A stretch of DNA of 64,000 nt from positions 300,405-364,404 of the IMG/VR virus record IMGVR_UViG_3300031787_007614; one strand, written 5' to 3'. Below the pieces are notes generated by a model. That model was not told the origin of the DNA. It did not search any database and saw only the letters and a list, made by a program, of their open reading frames with translations. Position numbers and translations under genes: made by a program. Source of the stretch: a virus. Below are positions 18,102-27,719 of the stretch, piece after piece; the stretch's first letter is position 1, and the number at the start of each line of letters is the position of its first letter.

Positions 18102-19498
18102 ACAAAGGCGATGAAACAGTAGACAACAAGAGTCGGTTCCTAAACTCTGCTGAAAAAATGGCAGAGAACCTAGGCCCTGCGCTGTGCCTGGCCAAATGGA
18201 AGCAAGTGAGCCTGCACCTGCCCACAGGACTTAACAATAGTTGTTACCATCCGCCATTGCACAAGATACCCGTAGAAAACTTAGCTACCAATCCAGGATC
18301 CTTGCACAACACACCGCACAAGAAAGCGCAACGTGTGATGATGCTACGCAACGAAAAGCCCGCAGAGTGCGAGTACTGCTGGAACATGGAAGCGGAAAAC
18401 AAACTGAGTGACAGGCACTATCGTTCAGGCGAGCCTTGGGCCGCAGTGGACTTTGAAAAGATCCAGAACTCAACAGGAGAAGAAAGTGACGTTATCCCTA
18501 GCTACGTTGAGGTTAATTTTAATAATGTTTGTAATCTCATGTGCAGTTATTGCAGTCCGCAATTCTCTAGCAGCTGGCAACAAGAAGTGGATCGATCAGG
18601 CGGCTACCCTACTGCTCGTGTTCACAATGATCCTGGGCATTTTGGTGGAGATCGCCGGGTTATACCAGTTAGAGAGCATAACCCTTATGTAGACGCATTC
18701 TGGGAGTGGTGGCCTACTTTGTACCCAGAACTGGTGCATTTCCGCATGACTGGGGGCGAACCCTTGTTAGACAAGAACACATACAGAGTGTTTGATCATG
18801 TGTTGGAGAACCCATCTGCCAAACTACATTTGAATGTAACATCAAACTTCTCAGTGGATGAAAAGTCATGGCAGAAGTACTTGGGGTATGTCAAGCAGTT
18901 GTGCGACGGGCGCATAGAACACTTCATGCAGTACGTGAGTTTAGACGGCTGGGGCTCACAAGCAGAATACATGCGTCACGGTATGGACTTCAATTTACTA
19001 TGGGACAGGGTAAATCAATTTCTAACAGAAGTACCCAGCTACAACAGTCTAACGTTTATTGTGACCATGAACAATCTATCAGTAACCAGCTTGGAAAACC
19101 TGTTTGCTGGCATTCTAGGTCTGCGTAAAACCTATAGCAAAACCTATCAACGTGTGTGGTTTGATACACCTGTACTACGCGAACCGGCTTGGCAGAGTTT
19201 GCAAATACTGCCAGAAAGCTATGCTGAACGACTGGAATATCTCTGGGCGTGGATGATACGTTGGACAGAAACTGCCGAAGATCCATTCCACGGATTCAAA
19301 GACTACGAACTTGCTAGACTGGACAGAGACATTGCATGGATGCGAGCAGGCCAAGGACAAGATCATTCCGCAGCAAAGGCAGACTTTTATAGATTCTTTC
19401 GAGAACACGATCGCCGCAGAGGCACTGACTTTTTAAAGACCTTTCCAGAAATGAAAAGCTGGTGGGCAGAATGTGCATATCATGCTAGGAACACATAA
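18092..19498 (+). CDS. Radical SAM enzyme with N-terminal twitch domain (copy 1)
   Basis: The radical SAM motif CxxxCxxC is 'CNLMCSYC' at about residue 148, followed by 'TGGEPLL', which contacts SAM. Upstream, cysteines at ~32 and ~51 ('SCYHPP') plus 'CEYCW' near residue 98 form the N-terminal auxiliary iron-sulfur (twitch) arrangement seen in the N-twitch radical SAM family. The C-terminal 150 residues end in a conserved 'RRGTDFLKTFPEM' type tail shared with copy 2. It starts at ATG 18092 and overlaps the preceding gene by 10 bp. These enzymes typically modify peptides or sugars by radical chemistry; the substrate is unknown. Confidence 0.9.
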   Translation: MAMNKGDETVDNKSRFLNSAEKMAENLGPALCLAKWKQVSLHLPTGLNNSCYHPPLHKIPVENLATNPGSLHNTPHKKAQRVMMLRNEKPAECEYCWNMEAENKLSDRHYRSGEPWAAVDFEKIQNSTGEESDVIPSYVEVNFNNVCNLMCSYCSPQFSSSWQQEVDRSGGYPTARVHNDPGHFGGDRRVIPVREHNPYVDAFWEWWPTLYPELVHFRMTGGEPLLDKNTYRVFDHVLENPSAKLHLNVTSNFSVDEKSWQKYLGYVKQLCDGRIEHFMQYVSLDGWGSQAEYMRHGMDFNLLWDRVNQFLTEVPSYNSLTFIVTMNNLSVTSLENLFAGILGLRKTYSKTYQRVWFDTPVLREPAWQSLQILPESYAERLEYLWAWMIRWTETAEDPFHGFKDYELARLDRDIAWMRAGQGQDHSAAKADFYRFFREHDRRRGTDFLKTFPEMKSWWAECAYHARNT

Positions 19499-20585
19499 GC
19501 TCATAGTAGACGAATGGGCCGAAGTCTGGGACTTGCTCAAGCCATATGCTGACAGCAGTTTTTGGCAGTTGCCCAGCTTGGATCCTGCCAATGTGTATGT
19601 TGTTGGCCGTGTGATATTGAAAGACAACTGGCAGACAATAACTGACTGGGCCACTCAGCACCCTGGACGCATTGTGTTCTCCAACCCTGCAGAAGGATCA
19701 GAAACCATACTGCTACAGCTCAAGCGACTGCGCATTGCTGACTTGGTCCAAGACGGGCGCATAGGACTGTTGACGTCTGGGGATTTAGAACCAGGGTGGA
19801 GCTATTGTAAAACAGACTGTTACTTTTCAAACATAGTGGAATACACAGAAAACAAATCGGCGCAACTACAAGCTGACATGGATTCAAAAGCGCATCGCCC
19901 ATATGATTTTCTTTTTTTAAATGGCCGCCTGCGCCCACATCGCAAAGCACTGATAGACGGCCTGCGTGAAAATCAGCTGTTGGATCATGCATTATGGACC
20001 AACCTGGGCAGTTCTGTTGAAATGGCATTTACTTCTGCACTGCAAACCAATCAGCTTGAGCCTATTAGACTGTTGCCCCCAGAATATGAAATTGAACGTG
20101 CTGTACCCAACATGGAATCAGCGTATGCACACAGTTTTTGCAAGCATCATTTGTTTGGCAATACCTGGGGCGATGCCATTGTTAATCCTGCTTGCTACAC
20201 AAGCACATGGTTCTCAGTGGTAACAGAAACCATATTTGATTACCCGCACACATTTAGAACAGAAAAGATATGGAAGCCCATATTAATGGCACACCCATTT
20301 GTGGCAGCTGCCAACAGGGGTTACTTGCGAGACTTGCGCAACGCAGGATTCCGCACGTTCCACAACTACATCGACGAATCCTACGACCAAATTGATTGTC
20401 CAAGCAAGCGAATAGATAGTATAATAGCAACAATTGGCGAGATCTGTCAGAACGGTGCTGCTGAATTCTGGACAGCCGCCCAGGATATCTGTAAATATAA
20501 TCAACAGCACCTAGTGGAGCACAATCAATTGGAACGTGCCCAACTCCCCATCAATTTAGAAAAGTATTTAGATGAACGATCTTGA
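19473..20585 (+). CDS. TEK/DESYD-family glycosyltransferase-like protein (copy 2)
   Basis: This 370-residue paralogue of the 17115-18101 product has the signature 'VTETIFDYPH', 'RTEKIWKPI', 'HPFVAAANRGYL', 'GFRTFHNY' and 'DESYDQ'. It begins at GTG 19473 or at the ATG three codons later (19482); both overlap the 3' end of the radical SAM gene. It ends inside the next radical SAM gene's start region (14 bp overlap). Alternation of this family with radical SAM genes suggests that each pair handles one step, or one residue, of the same product. Catalytic residues cannot be assigned from sequence alone. Confidence 0.6.
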   Translation: MHIMLGTHKLIVDEWAEVWDLLKPYADSSFWQLPSLDPANVYVVGRVILKDNWQTITDWATQHPGRIVFSNPAEGSETILLQLKRLRIADLVQDGRIGLLTSGDLEPGWSYCKTDCYFSNIVEYTENKSAQLQADMDSKAHRPYDFLFLNGRLRPHRKALIDGLRENQLLDHALWTNLGSSVEMAFTSALQTNQLEPIRLLPPEYEIERAVPNMESAYAHSFCKHHLFGNTWGDAIVNPACYTSTWFSVVTETIFDYPHTFRTEKIWKPILMAHPFVAAANRGYLRDLRNAGFRTFHNYIDESYDQIDCPSKRIDSIIATIGEICQNGAAEFWTAAQDICKYNQQHLVEHNQLERAQLPINLEKYLDERS

Positions 20586-21903
20586 GTTCCGTCAGCAAGT
20601 ATTAGACCCTCTCTCAGCCAGCTTTTGTGCGGCAAAATGGTATAACGCAACCATTTGGTTAGGAAGTGGACAGACCACAAGTTGTCATCACCCGCCAGCT
20701 CATTTGATCGACAAAGATAAAGTCAGCATCAACCCTAGGCTACTGCACAATACTGATCAAAAGAAGGCAGATCGCCAACAAATGATCAACGGGGAGCGTC
20801 CCCCTGGCTGTGAGTACTGTTGGAAAATAGAAGACATGGGTCGCAATGCCATTTCAGACCGTGTGTATAAGAGTAAGATATATCCCATAGAGGCATTACA
20901 TGAAGCTAGAAATACACCATACACTGAAGACGTCAACCTCCGTACACTTGAGATCGCTTTTGATCGCACTTGTCAGTTTGCTTGTAGCTATTGTAATCCA
21001 GCTTTCAGTTCAACATGGGTTAAAGACATCCGACGCAACGGAGCTTACCAGAACTTGGTCAGTGATGGTCGCAACCATTTTACCCATGATCATGCTAACG
21101 CACAACTTTGGGATTATGGAGAACACAATCCTTACATTGATGCATTTTTTAAGTGGTGGGAGTCGGATCTGCATCGCACACTGCAAGAGCTCCGTATCAC
21201 AGGAGGAGAGCCCCTCATGTCTGGTCACACATGGAAGCTCATTGACTGGTTTCGAACAAATTCAGGCAAGAGTTCAACACGCCTGGCTATCAACAGTAAC
21301 CTAGGCACAGACGTAGACATTGACCGCTTGCTAGATGCAACGCAAAACATGGCAATTGACATATACACTTCAAACGAAGCTGTGGGTGTGCAAGCAGAGT
21401 ACATACGCGACGGGTTGGTCTGGGCGGACTGGATGAACAATGTCAACCGCTTGTTAAGTTCCAAGCAGTTCCGTAGCATACATGTGATGTGTACCATCAA
21501 TGCCCTGTGCCTAGACAGCTTGGATCAATTGCTAGAGTGCATAGTGAAATGGAAGCTGGAGTATGGGCGTGATGCTATATCATTCACACTAAACATCTTG
21601 CGTTTTCCCAGCTTTCAAAGTCCGTTGATACTGCCTGCGGAGTTGAAAACACACTACAAAACAGTGTTGGAAACTTGGCTCACAAATCACAGCCACAGTG
21701 AATACCTGCACGAACACGAAATCAATCATTTACAAAGATTGATTGATTACCTGGATGTGGTGAAAACACCGCATTCAGACACATTTGAAATGCCCAAGCT
21801 ATTGAATGATTTCAAACAATTCCACACACAGTATGACCAGCGTCGCAACAAAGACTTTGGCACAGCGTTCCCAAATCTGCAGGCCTGGTATAATTCACTA
21901 TAA
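20572..21903 (+). CDS. Radical SAM enzyme with N-terminal twitch domain (copy 2)
   Basis: This 443-residue protein is the closest relative in the window of copy 1. It carries 'FCAAKW' and 'SCHHPP' plus 'CEYCW' in the N-terminal auxiliary cluster, radical SAM 'CQFACSYC' at about residue 133, and 'TGGEPLM'. The C-terminal tail matches copy 1 ('RRNKDFGTAFPNL'). The shared 'AKW...HHPP/YHPP' region suggests both act on similar substrates and arose by duplication. It overlaps the upstream transferase gene by 14 bp. A 10-bp tandem repeat containing its stop codon separates it from copy 3. Confidence 0.9.
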   Translation: MNDLEFRQQVLDPLSASFCAAKWYNATIWLGSGQTTSCHHPPAHLIDKDKVSINPRLLHNTDQKKADRQQMINGERPPGCEYCWKIEDMGRNAISDRVYKSKIYPIEALHEARNTPYTEDVNLRTLEIAFDRTCQFACSYCNPAFSSTWVKDIRRNGAYQNLVSDGRNHFTHDHANAQLWDYGEHNPYIDAFFKWWESDLHRTLQELRITGGEPLMSGHTWKLIDWFRTNSGKSSTRLAINSNLGTDVDIDRLLDATQNMAIDIYTSNEAVGVQAEYIRDGLVWADWMNNVNRLLSSKQFRSIHVMCTINALCLDSLDQLLECIVKWKLEYGRDAISFTLNILRFPSFQSPLILPAELKTHYKTVLETWLTNHSHSEYLHEHEINHLQRLIDYLDVVKTPHSDTFEMPKLLNDFKQFHTQYDQRRNKDFGTAFPNLQAWYNSL

Positions 21904-21914
21904 TTCACTATAAT
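21891..21914 (+). repeat. 10-bp tandem repeat with TATAAT boxes between two radical SAM genes
   Basis: TAATTCACTA is repeated twice, followed by TAAT and the ATG at 21913. This puts TATAAT at 21889, 21899 and 21909, ten bases apart. The stop codon of the previous gene lies inside. No good -35 element is seen 16-18 bp upstream, so it is more likely slippage than a set of promoters. Confidence 0.6.
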
Positions 21915-23172
21915 GTCATATAATTACAACTCTACAGATCTAGTAAGACCCACAGAATTAACTGAGCGTGAGGAATTCTTACTAAAAGATTCAAAGACAT
22001 TTTGCATTTATCCCTGGATCCATTTGCACGCCTATCCCACAGGCGAGGCATATCCCTGCTGTCATGCTGAAATGAAGCCAGGCATAGTAGGCAACTGTAG
22101 AACAAATACCTTAGAAGAAATATGGCAGGATGCACCCATGCAGAAGCTACGTGCAGACATGCTGAGCGAAACGCCACACGCTGCCTGCACACGTTGTTAT
22201 GAGCAGGAAGAATCAGGATTCTTTTCAGGCCGTAAGAGTGCCAACAAACATCACGGACATCACATAAAGAAGCTGGATCAAAATCCTTTTGAAATGACCT
22301 ACTGGGACATTCGTTTCTCAAACTTGTGCAATCTAAAATGCCGTAGCTGCGGATACATATTCAGCTCACAATGGTATCAGGATCAAGCCAAACTTGCTGG
22401 CGGCGACTGGAAAGCCCGCAACACAGTGCTAAACTATGCAGGGCGTACTGAAACTGACATGTGGGAACAATTAAAGCCTCATTTGGACTATGTGGAACAG
22501 ATCTACTTTGCTGGCGGTGAACCCTTGCTTATGGCGGAACACTACAATATTCTAGACGAGCTGGTGCGAAGAAAACGCTTTGACGTTAGACTCATATACA
22601 ACACCAACTTCACACACACGGATCTCAAGGGTCGTTCAGTATTTGAATACTGGCGCCAGTTCGATTCAGTTGCTGTGGGTGCCAGCCTGGATGCGTCGGG
22701 CGCACGTGGGGAATACATTAGAAAAGGCACAGACTGGGCCGTAGTAGAACAGAACAGACGTGATATGTTGCGTGTGTGCCCTGAAGTGGATTTTTACATT
22801 TCACCTACCTTGAGCATAATGAATGCCTGGCACCTGCCTGATTTCCACCGTGACTGGGTGGAAAAAGGCCTGATCCGCGCACAGGATTTAAATATAAATA
22901 TCCTACAAGATCCTGCGCACTATAGAATAGACATTGCCACAGCCGAATACAAACACTCACTCACAGCACTGTATCAAAATCATATCCATTGGCTTAAAGG
23001 TCAGGACCCGCTAAATCGTGCCACACAAGGCTTTGAATCAGCCATTACCTTTATGATGGCCACAGACAACACACACTTGATAGATACATTCTGGCGCAAA
23101 ACAAATGAACTAGATTCAATAAGAAATGAATCAATATTGGATATAATTCCAGAATTGGCGGCACTAAAATGA
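21913..23172 (+). CDS. Radical SAM enzyme with N-terminal twitch domain (copy 3)
   Basis: This 419-residue protein has an N-terminal twitch cluster in the form 'FCIYPWIHLHA' ... 'PCCHAEMK' ... 'CTRCYEQE', radical SAM 'CNLKCRSC' at about residue 139, and 'AGGEPLL'. The CxxPW...PCC pattern is shared with copies 4-6 and differs from copies 1-2, so the operon contains two subfamilies. A late 'SLDASGARGEYIRKG' segment resembles the strand-5/6 region of SPASM-type enzymes. Its stop overlaps the next start by 4 bp. A peptide or glycan substrate is possible; none is identified. Confidence 0.9.
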   Translation: MSYNYNSTDLVRPTELTEREEFLLKDSKTFCIYPWIHLHAYPTGEAYPCCHAEMKPGIVGNCRTNTLEEIWQDAPMQKLRADMLSETPHAACTRCYEQEESGFFSGRKSANKHHGHHIKKLDQNPFEMTYWDIRFSNLCNLKCRSCGYIFSSQWYQDQAKLAGGDWKARNTVLNYAGRTETDMWEQLKPHLDYVEQIYFAGGEPLLMAEHYNILDELVRRKRFDVRLIYNTNFTHTDLKGRSVFEYWRQFDSVAVGASLDASGARGEYIRKGTDWAVVEQNRRDMLRVCPEVDFYISPTLSIMNAWHLPDFHRDWVEKGLIRAQDLNINILQDPAHYRIDIATAEYKHSLTALYQNHIHWLKGQDPLNRATQGFESAITFMMATDNTHLIDTFWRKTNELDSIRNESILDIIPELAALK

Positions 23173-24386
23173 ATATTCCACACGATCAATTTTGCGTATT
23201 GCCCTGGGTGAGTTTAGAAGCCTCTCCCATTGGCACTGTACGCCCATGTTGTCTGGCAGATGATGAACTGACGGATGACTCTGGCACAAAGTTCTCGCTA
23301 TTGAATGCTAACTTTGCTGACATACAAAACTCACGTGCAATGACACGCCTGCGTGAACAGTTTCTTGCAGGCGAAAAGCCACAGACCTGCCGCAAGTGCT
23401 GGATGGAAGAACGTGCTGGCCGCACATCAAAACGCATGCACACCTTGGACAGAATGAAACACATGGGCATATCAGGAGAATGGACCACTGACGCCAAGCC
23501 GCTGATGTTCCTGGATTTGAAGCTGGGCAACATCTGCAATTTAAAATGTCGTATATGCGGATCATGGTCATCAAGCCAATTTGCCACAGAAGAATTAAAT
23601 GACATGCATCCAGATGACGATAAGAAAAAGACATTTCCCTATCAGATGCTGCGAGCAGGTGCGTGGCCCAGGGAAAATCAATCATTTTGGACAGAAATTG
23701 ATGCCTGTTTAAATGACATACGCTACATTGAATTTACAGGTGGCGAGCCATTCATGATTGATCAGCACTTTGACATGTTGCAGGGCATTGTGGATCGCGG
23801 AATTGCACATCAAGTGGAAATACACTACAACACAAATGGCACACAATGGCCTGCTCGCGGCCCGGACATCTGGCGCCATTTTAAAACAGTAGAAGTGGCG
23901 TTCTCAATAGATGATGTGGGTGAACGCTTTGAATATCAACGCACCAATGCAGACTGGGCATTGGTGCTGGACACAATCACAAGTTTTCAATATCTTAGAG
24001 ATCAACTGCCCAACCTGCGTTTACAATGCTGTAGTACCGTGAATGTGTTTAATGTGCGGTACATTGATCAACTAGCACACTGGATAGCACTGCAACGCTT
24101 TGACTTTGTGTACTGGAACATGATGCATGATGCCTGGTACTTTTCAATTGCCACACTGCCTGACACAGCCAAAGCTGCTGTCACAGAACACCTACGTTCA
24201 GCAGATGTGCCCGCACAATATCGTGAGGAGTTTGATAGAATCACAGACTTTATGAATGGGGGTGCGTCAACGGACGGCTTTATGTTGCGAATGAAAGTAC
24301 GTGATTTAGATCGCAAAAGAAAACAAAATTTACGTGATGTAGCGCCAGAATTTGCTGAAATAATTGGGTATGACTATGACCAGTAA
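23169..24386 (+). CDS. Radical SAM enzyme with N-terminal twitch domain (copy 4)
   Basis: The 405 residues contain 'FCVLPWVSLEA', 'RPCCLADDE' and 'CRKCWMEE' (N-terminal auxiliary cluster), 'CNLKCRIC' at about residue 122 for the SAM-bound cluster, and 'TGGEPFM'. It has the same subfamily layout as copies 3, 5 and 6. A conserved 'EFTGGEPF ... HYNTNGT' core matches the TIM-barrel strands. It starts by ATGA overlap with copy 3 and runs about 20 bp into the next transferase-like gene. Function is inferred only as radical-based modification. Confidence 0.9.
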   Translation: MNIPHDQFCVLPWVSLEASPIGTVRPCCLADDELTDDSGTKFSLLNANFADIQNSRAMTRLREQFLAGEKPQTCRKCWMEERAGRTSKRMHTLDRMKHMGISGEWTTDAKPLMFLDLKLGNICNLKCRICGSWSSSQFATEELNDMHPDDDKKKTFPYQMLRAGAWPRENQSFWTEIDACLNDIRYIEFTGGEPFMIDQHFDMLQGIVDRGIAHQVEIHYNTNGTQWPARGPDIWRHFKTVEVAFSIDDVGERFEYQRTNADWALVLDTITSFQYLRDQLPNLRLQCCSTVNVFNVRYIDQLAHWIALQRFDFVYWNMMHDAWYFSIATLPDTAKAAVTEHLRSADVPAQYREEFDRITDFMNGGASTDGFMLRMKVRDLDRKRKQNLRDVAPEFAEIIGYDYDQ

Positions 24387-25383
24387 TCTGGTATTGATGC
24401 ACGACACCAGACTGGTTCCTGCCAATTTGTCAAGGCATTTTCCTGTGGACTATGAGTTTTTTGATCCTGGCAAAACATATCCCAGCAACACAGTTTTTGT
24501 TTATGATCATTATCTCAGTGAAATTGCAGTCAAACAGCATCTTGACAGTCATCTGCAAGCTGGCTACAGAGTAATATACGACAACAAAAATGAACATTGG
24601 TTTACCACTGACCAATGGTGGATTGTTGAGCTGCTACAAAAATATCCACAACAACACCTTTTGTTTAGTTTGGGATCACAGCCTGGCGCATTGCCTGGAC
24701 TCAGAGTGCAGGCTGTGCCTGCTTGGATATGGCTGCGTTGCCGAGACTATTGGGAAAAATTGAACTATCACAATATTGCATATACTCCAACTGCACGGTA
24801 TAAAACATTGTGTATGATCAACTACACACGACCCTGGCGAGACCTGGTGTGGCAAGCATTGAATCCCATGGAGGCAGATGTGATGCGTAGTTATTTGTCC
24901 CAGGGGATCAGCATGCCCGACGATGTTACAGGTGATGGACACTTGTGGCAGGTAAATCCACGTTGGTTTCATATTTCTGCAATGAGCTTGGTGTGCGAAA
25001 GTTCAATTGGTGCTGTTTCTGGAGAAATTTCAGTCACTGCACCGTCAGGTGTGTTTGTGAGCGAAAAAAGTCTAAAGCCCATGGCCATGCAACATCCATT
25101 TATTGTGGTAGCAACCCCGGGTACCCTAGCAGAGATACAGAGTTTTGGATTTGAAACATTCCCAGAGTTATGGGACGAAAGCTACGATTCAATTGTGGAC
25201 TTTGGTCAGCGATTAAACGTCATTATGCAACAAGTGCAACAGTTTGATACAGCACAATTAAACCAGCTGGTAGTGCAACAAAAACTCCAACACAATCAGC
25301 ACAGGATTTTTGATCCTGCGGTAACACAGCAATTGCTACAGCAACAGGTGTTGGATCCCATATTAGAATTTTTAAATGAATAA
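24370..25383 (+). CDS. TEK/DESYD-family glycosyltransferase-like protein (copy 3)
   Basis: This is a third paralogue of the family: 'SLVCESS' (conserved Glu), 'VSEKSLKPMAM' (SEK variant of TEK), 'HPFIVVATPGTL', 'GFETFPEL' and 'WDESYDS'. ATG codons at 24370 and 24376 are both possible, and a TTG lies at 24364; none has a strong ribosome site, and all overlap the upstream gene. The N-terminal half is short and poorly conserved with the other copies. It lies between radical SAM copies 4 and 5, repeating the alternating layout of the operon. Confidence 0.6.
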   Translation: MTMTSNLVLMHDTRLVPANLSRHFPVDYEFFDPGKTYPSNTVFVYDHYLSEIAVKQHLDSHLQAGYRVIYDNKNEHWFTTDQWWIVELLQKYPQQHLLFSLGSQPGALPGLRVQAVPAWIWLRCRDYWEKLNYHNIAYTPTARYKTLCMINYTRPWRDLVWQALNPMEADVMRSYLSQGISMPDDVTGDGHLWQVNPRWFHISAMSLVCESSIGAVSGEISVTAPSGVFVSEKSLKPMAMQHPFIVVATPGTLAEIQSFGFETFPELWDESYDSIVDFGQRLNVIMQQVQQFDTAQLNQLVVQQKLQHNQHRIFDPAVTQQLLQQQVLDPILEFLNE

Positions 25384-26665
25384 ACCTGATACCATGTGCC
25401 TGGCACCTTGGGTGCATACCTATCTAAGCCCGCAAACTGAACGGCGCATGTGCTGTGCGTCACGCGAGCCTGCACAGAATTTTCGGCAGTACATAGACAC
25501 TGAGTCAGGTACTGGTCAGTATATTCCTGTCACACTTGAAGAACATTGGAATTCAAATCACATGCGATCAGTGCGTCGCAGAATGATGGCCGGAGAAACT
25601 TTACCTGAATGCGAAGTATGCAATGACCGACTCCTTAACACTAGCGTTTACCGCACCTACTTCGATCATTTATTTCAGCACAAACTGCCAGAAGTATACG
25701 CTAACACACAGCCCGATGGCACTACGACTATGGAACCTGTTTCATGGGATTATAGGTTCTCAAACTTATGTAACTTCAAATGCAGAACCTGCGGAGATAT
25801 GCTTTCAAGTGCCTGGGAGAGTGAACAAAAACAGAACAACATGGTCAACTGGGCTGATCCTAAAAACAATTGGATGCGAGACAGTATACGTGACAGCATC
25901 TCCCAATTTCAGGATAGTCAAATTGAAGCCGAATTTGCTGCCGCCGTTGAACAACATCGTGTAGAAGAAATCTACTGGGTGGGCGGAGAGCCGCTAATGT
26001 ACGAACAGCATTGGCGCCACATGAAAAGAATTGTTGAACTAGGAGATGGACCACGTGTTTATGCTAGATATAATACTAATCTCAGCCGTGTGCGTTACGG
26101 CGGTGTGGATCTATTTGATGATATCCTGGCGCACATTCGCGATTGGCAAATATGTGCTTCCCTGGATGGAACTGAGCAGATCGGGGAATATATTCGTACA
26201 GGATTGGATTATGCACAGTTCTGTCGTAATTTTGAACACGGACTCAAATACGCTACCAACCCTAGACAGATGCGTCTTGACTTTACCCTCACACTGCCCG
26301 GCATGTTCGAGACTGGCGCAATGGAAAAGTTATCACAGACGTATGGGGTACAATTGTTAGCCAAAGTGATATTCAGCTTTAGTCCAGACATTGTTATGAG
26401 TCCACTTGCGCTGCCCAGACACTTGTTGGATCCATGGGTTGACGAACTAGCAGGCCGCTCCGCAGGTGACATGCGTGATGTACTGCTACAATTAAAGAAC
26501 CGTCCATGCTTTGAGGAACAATGGCCGGATACATATCGCGCAGGACTTGCAAAAGGCAAAGCTCGTGTGTTACAATTAGAAAGCATACGCACACAGAAGA
26601 TTACTATGGCAGAAATACTTGCTCAAAGACCAGCAGTGCTAGAATGGTGGAATAAAATTGCTTGA
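25376..26665 (+). CDS. Radical SAM enzyme with N-terminal twitch domain (copy 5)
   Basis: This 429-residue protein has 'MCLAPWVHTYL', 'RRMCCASREP' and 'CEVCNDR' as the auxiliary-cluster cysteines, 'CNFKCRTC' at about residue 132 for the radical SAM cluster, and 'VGGEPLM'. It overlaps the upstream transferase-like gene by 8 bp and the next gene by 8 bp. It belongs to the same subfamily as copies 3 and 4. It is the last radical SAM gene of the operon. The downstream unknown gene at 26658 is coupled to it and could be its partner or substrate-binding subunit. Confidence 0.9.
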   Translation: MNKPDTMCLAPWVHTYLSPQTERRMCCASREPAQNFRQYIDTESGTGQYIPVTLEEHWNSNHMRSVRRRMMAGETLPECEVCNDRLLNTSVYRTYFDHLFQHKLPEVYANTQPDGTTTMEPVSWDYRFSNLCNFKCRTCGDMLSSAWESEQKQNNMVNWADPKNNWMRDSIRDSISQFQDSQIEAEFAAAVEQHRVEEIYWVGGEPLMYEQHWRHMKRIVELGDGPRVYARYNTNLSRVRYGGVDLFDDILAHIRDWQICASLDGTEQIGEYIRTGLDYAQFCRNFEHGLKYATNPRQMRLDFTLTLPGMFETGAMEKLSQTYGVQLLAKVIFSFSPDIVMSPLALPRHLLDPWVDELAGRSAGDMRDVLLQLKNRPCFEEQWPDTYRAGLAKGKARVLQLESIRTQKITMAEILAQRPAVLEWWNKIA

Positions 26666-27719
26666 TCACATTGAAATAGACCTACGCGGACAAAACAGCC
26701 TACTAACTGTGCATATAGATGTGGCGGACAACACACTAAGTCGCAAATGGCTAACCGCGCTAAATGACATCATTAGAACTGATCTTCATTTGGAAAAGAA
26801 TTACTGTTGGATGGGATGGACTGAAAGTGAACGAAATGCACAATACCTTTGTGAGCAAATTAATGCTAGTATTGATCACATCAATCGAAGTGGTATTGGC
26901 TATTGTATTGATTGTGATGCTTATACTGTAGAGAATACCATTGAGCCAGGAATCATTGGCACCAATCTAATCATCGGTGGCGTGGTGCATGAAAAAATGA
27001 ACAATCTACACAGGTATTTTGAAGACCTACAAGGGTGGTCAGGTGGCATTTCAAATTATTATACTCGTGCAGATCCTGCTACACGCTGGCACATACGTCA
27101 ACTAAATCTCCTGTGTCATGAATATGAAAGTCTTGTATTGAGCATGCGCAAGGCTGTGCATGCCCCTGAATGGCGCAGACCCTCACAGTTGATGTGTTGG
27201 CTTAATGCACCGCGTTTTGCACTAGAACCCGCGGACTATGAATTGTTTGGCGTAGAAACCATCAACAGAACTCTAGGCGGTGTTTATTTGGGTGTAAATA
27301 AAGCAGTTGGCAAACATCACTGGGAGGTGTTCAATGATGAAGGTAGGGATTCGCGTGTTGGCGAGCTTGTTACTACAGGACTGCGTGCTCAAACTGAAGC
27401 CGCTGGCGACTTTGATATCGAATGGGCCCGTGACCCAGGAGCATATCACTGGCAAATCAAAAAGTTACAAGAATTCCGCGCCTGGCTATTGGACAATGGG
27501 TTTGATCCAGAGGACAAAAGTCTCACCATTGGTCACCCAAAGGTGGCACAAGTTGACGTGATGCGAACATTTGGAACAACGGATTATGAAAAGATTTGGG
27601 CGCAGTTGGCTCAACATCTTGATGTGTTGAGCATACGTACCGGGTGGGGCGAAGCTACATACAACTATCGCTGGAGCGATCCAGACTATCATGAACAGCA
27701 AATAAGGAGATTGAAATGA
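26658..27719 (+). CDS. Unknown protein coupled to radical SAM gene, 353 aa
   Basis: Starts at TTG 26658, overlapping the stop of radical SAM copy 5 by 8 bp. The 353 residues are soluble and rich in Trp, His and Tyr. Notable segments are 'GIGYCIDCDAY', 'GVVHEKMNNLHRYFEDLQGW', 'LGGVYLGVNKAVGKHHWEVF' and 'TIGHPKVAQVDVMRTFG'. No standard catalytic signature is evident to me. The clustered His, Glu and Asp residues could bind a metal, but this is a guess. Its stop overlaps the ATG of a 33-residue gene. Its position at the end of the radical SAM run suggests a shared pathway. Confidence 0.75.
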   Translation: MLDHIEIDLRGQNSLLTVHIDVADNTLSRKWLTALNDIIRTDLHLEKNYCWMGWTESERNAQYLCEQINASIDHINRSGIGYCIDCDAYTVENTIEPGIIGTNLIIGGVVHEKMNNLHRYFEDLQGWSGGISNYYTRADPATRWHIRQLNLLCHEYESLVLSMRKAVHAPEWRRPSQLMCWLNAPRFALEPADYELFGVETINRTLGGVYLGVNKAVGKHHWEVFNDEGRDSRVGELVTTGLRAQTEAAGDFDIEWARDPGAYHWQIKKLQEFRAWLLDNGFDPEDKSLTIGHPKVAQVDVMRTFGTTDYEKIWAQLAQHLDVLSIRTGWGEATYNYRWSDPDYHEQQIRRLK

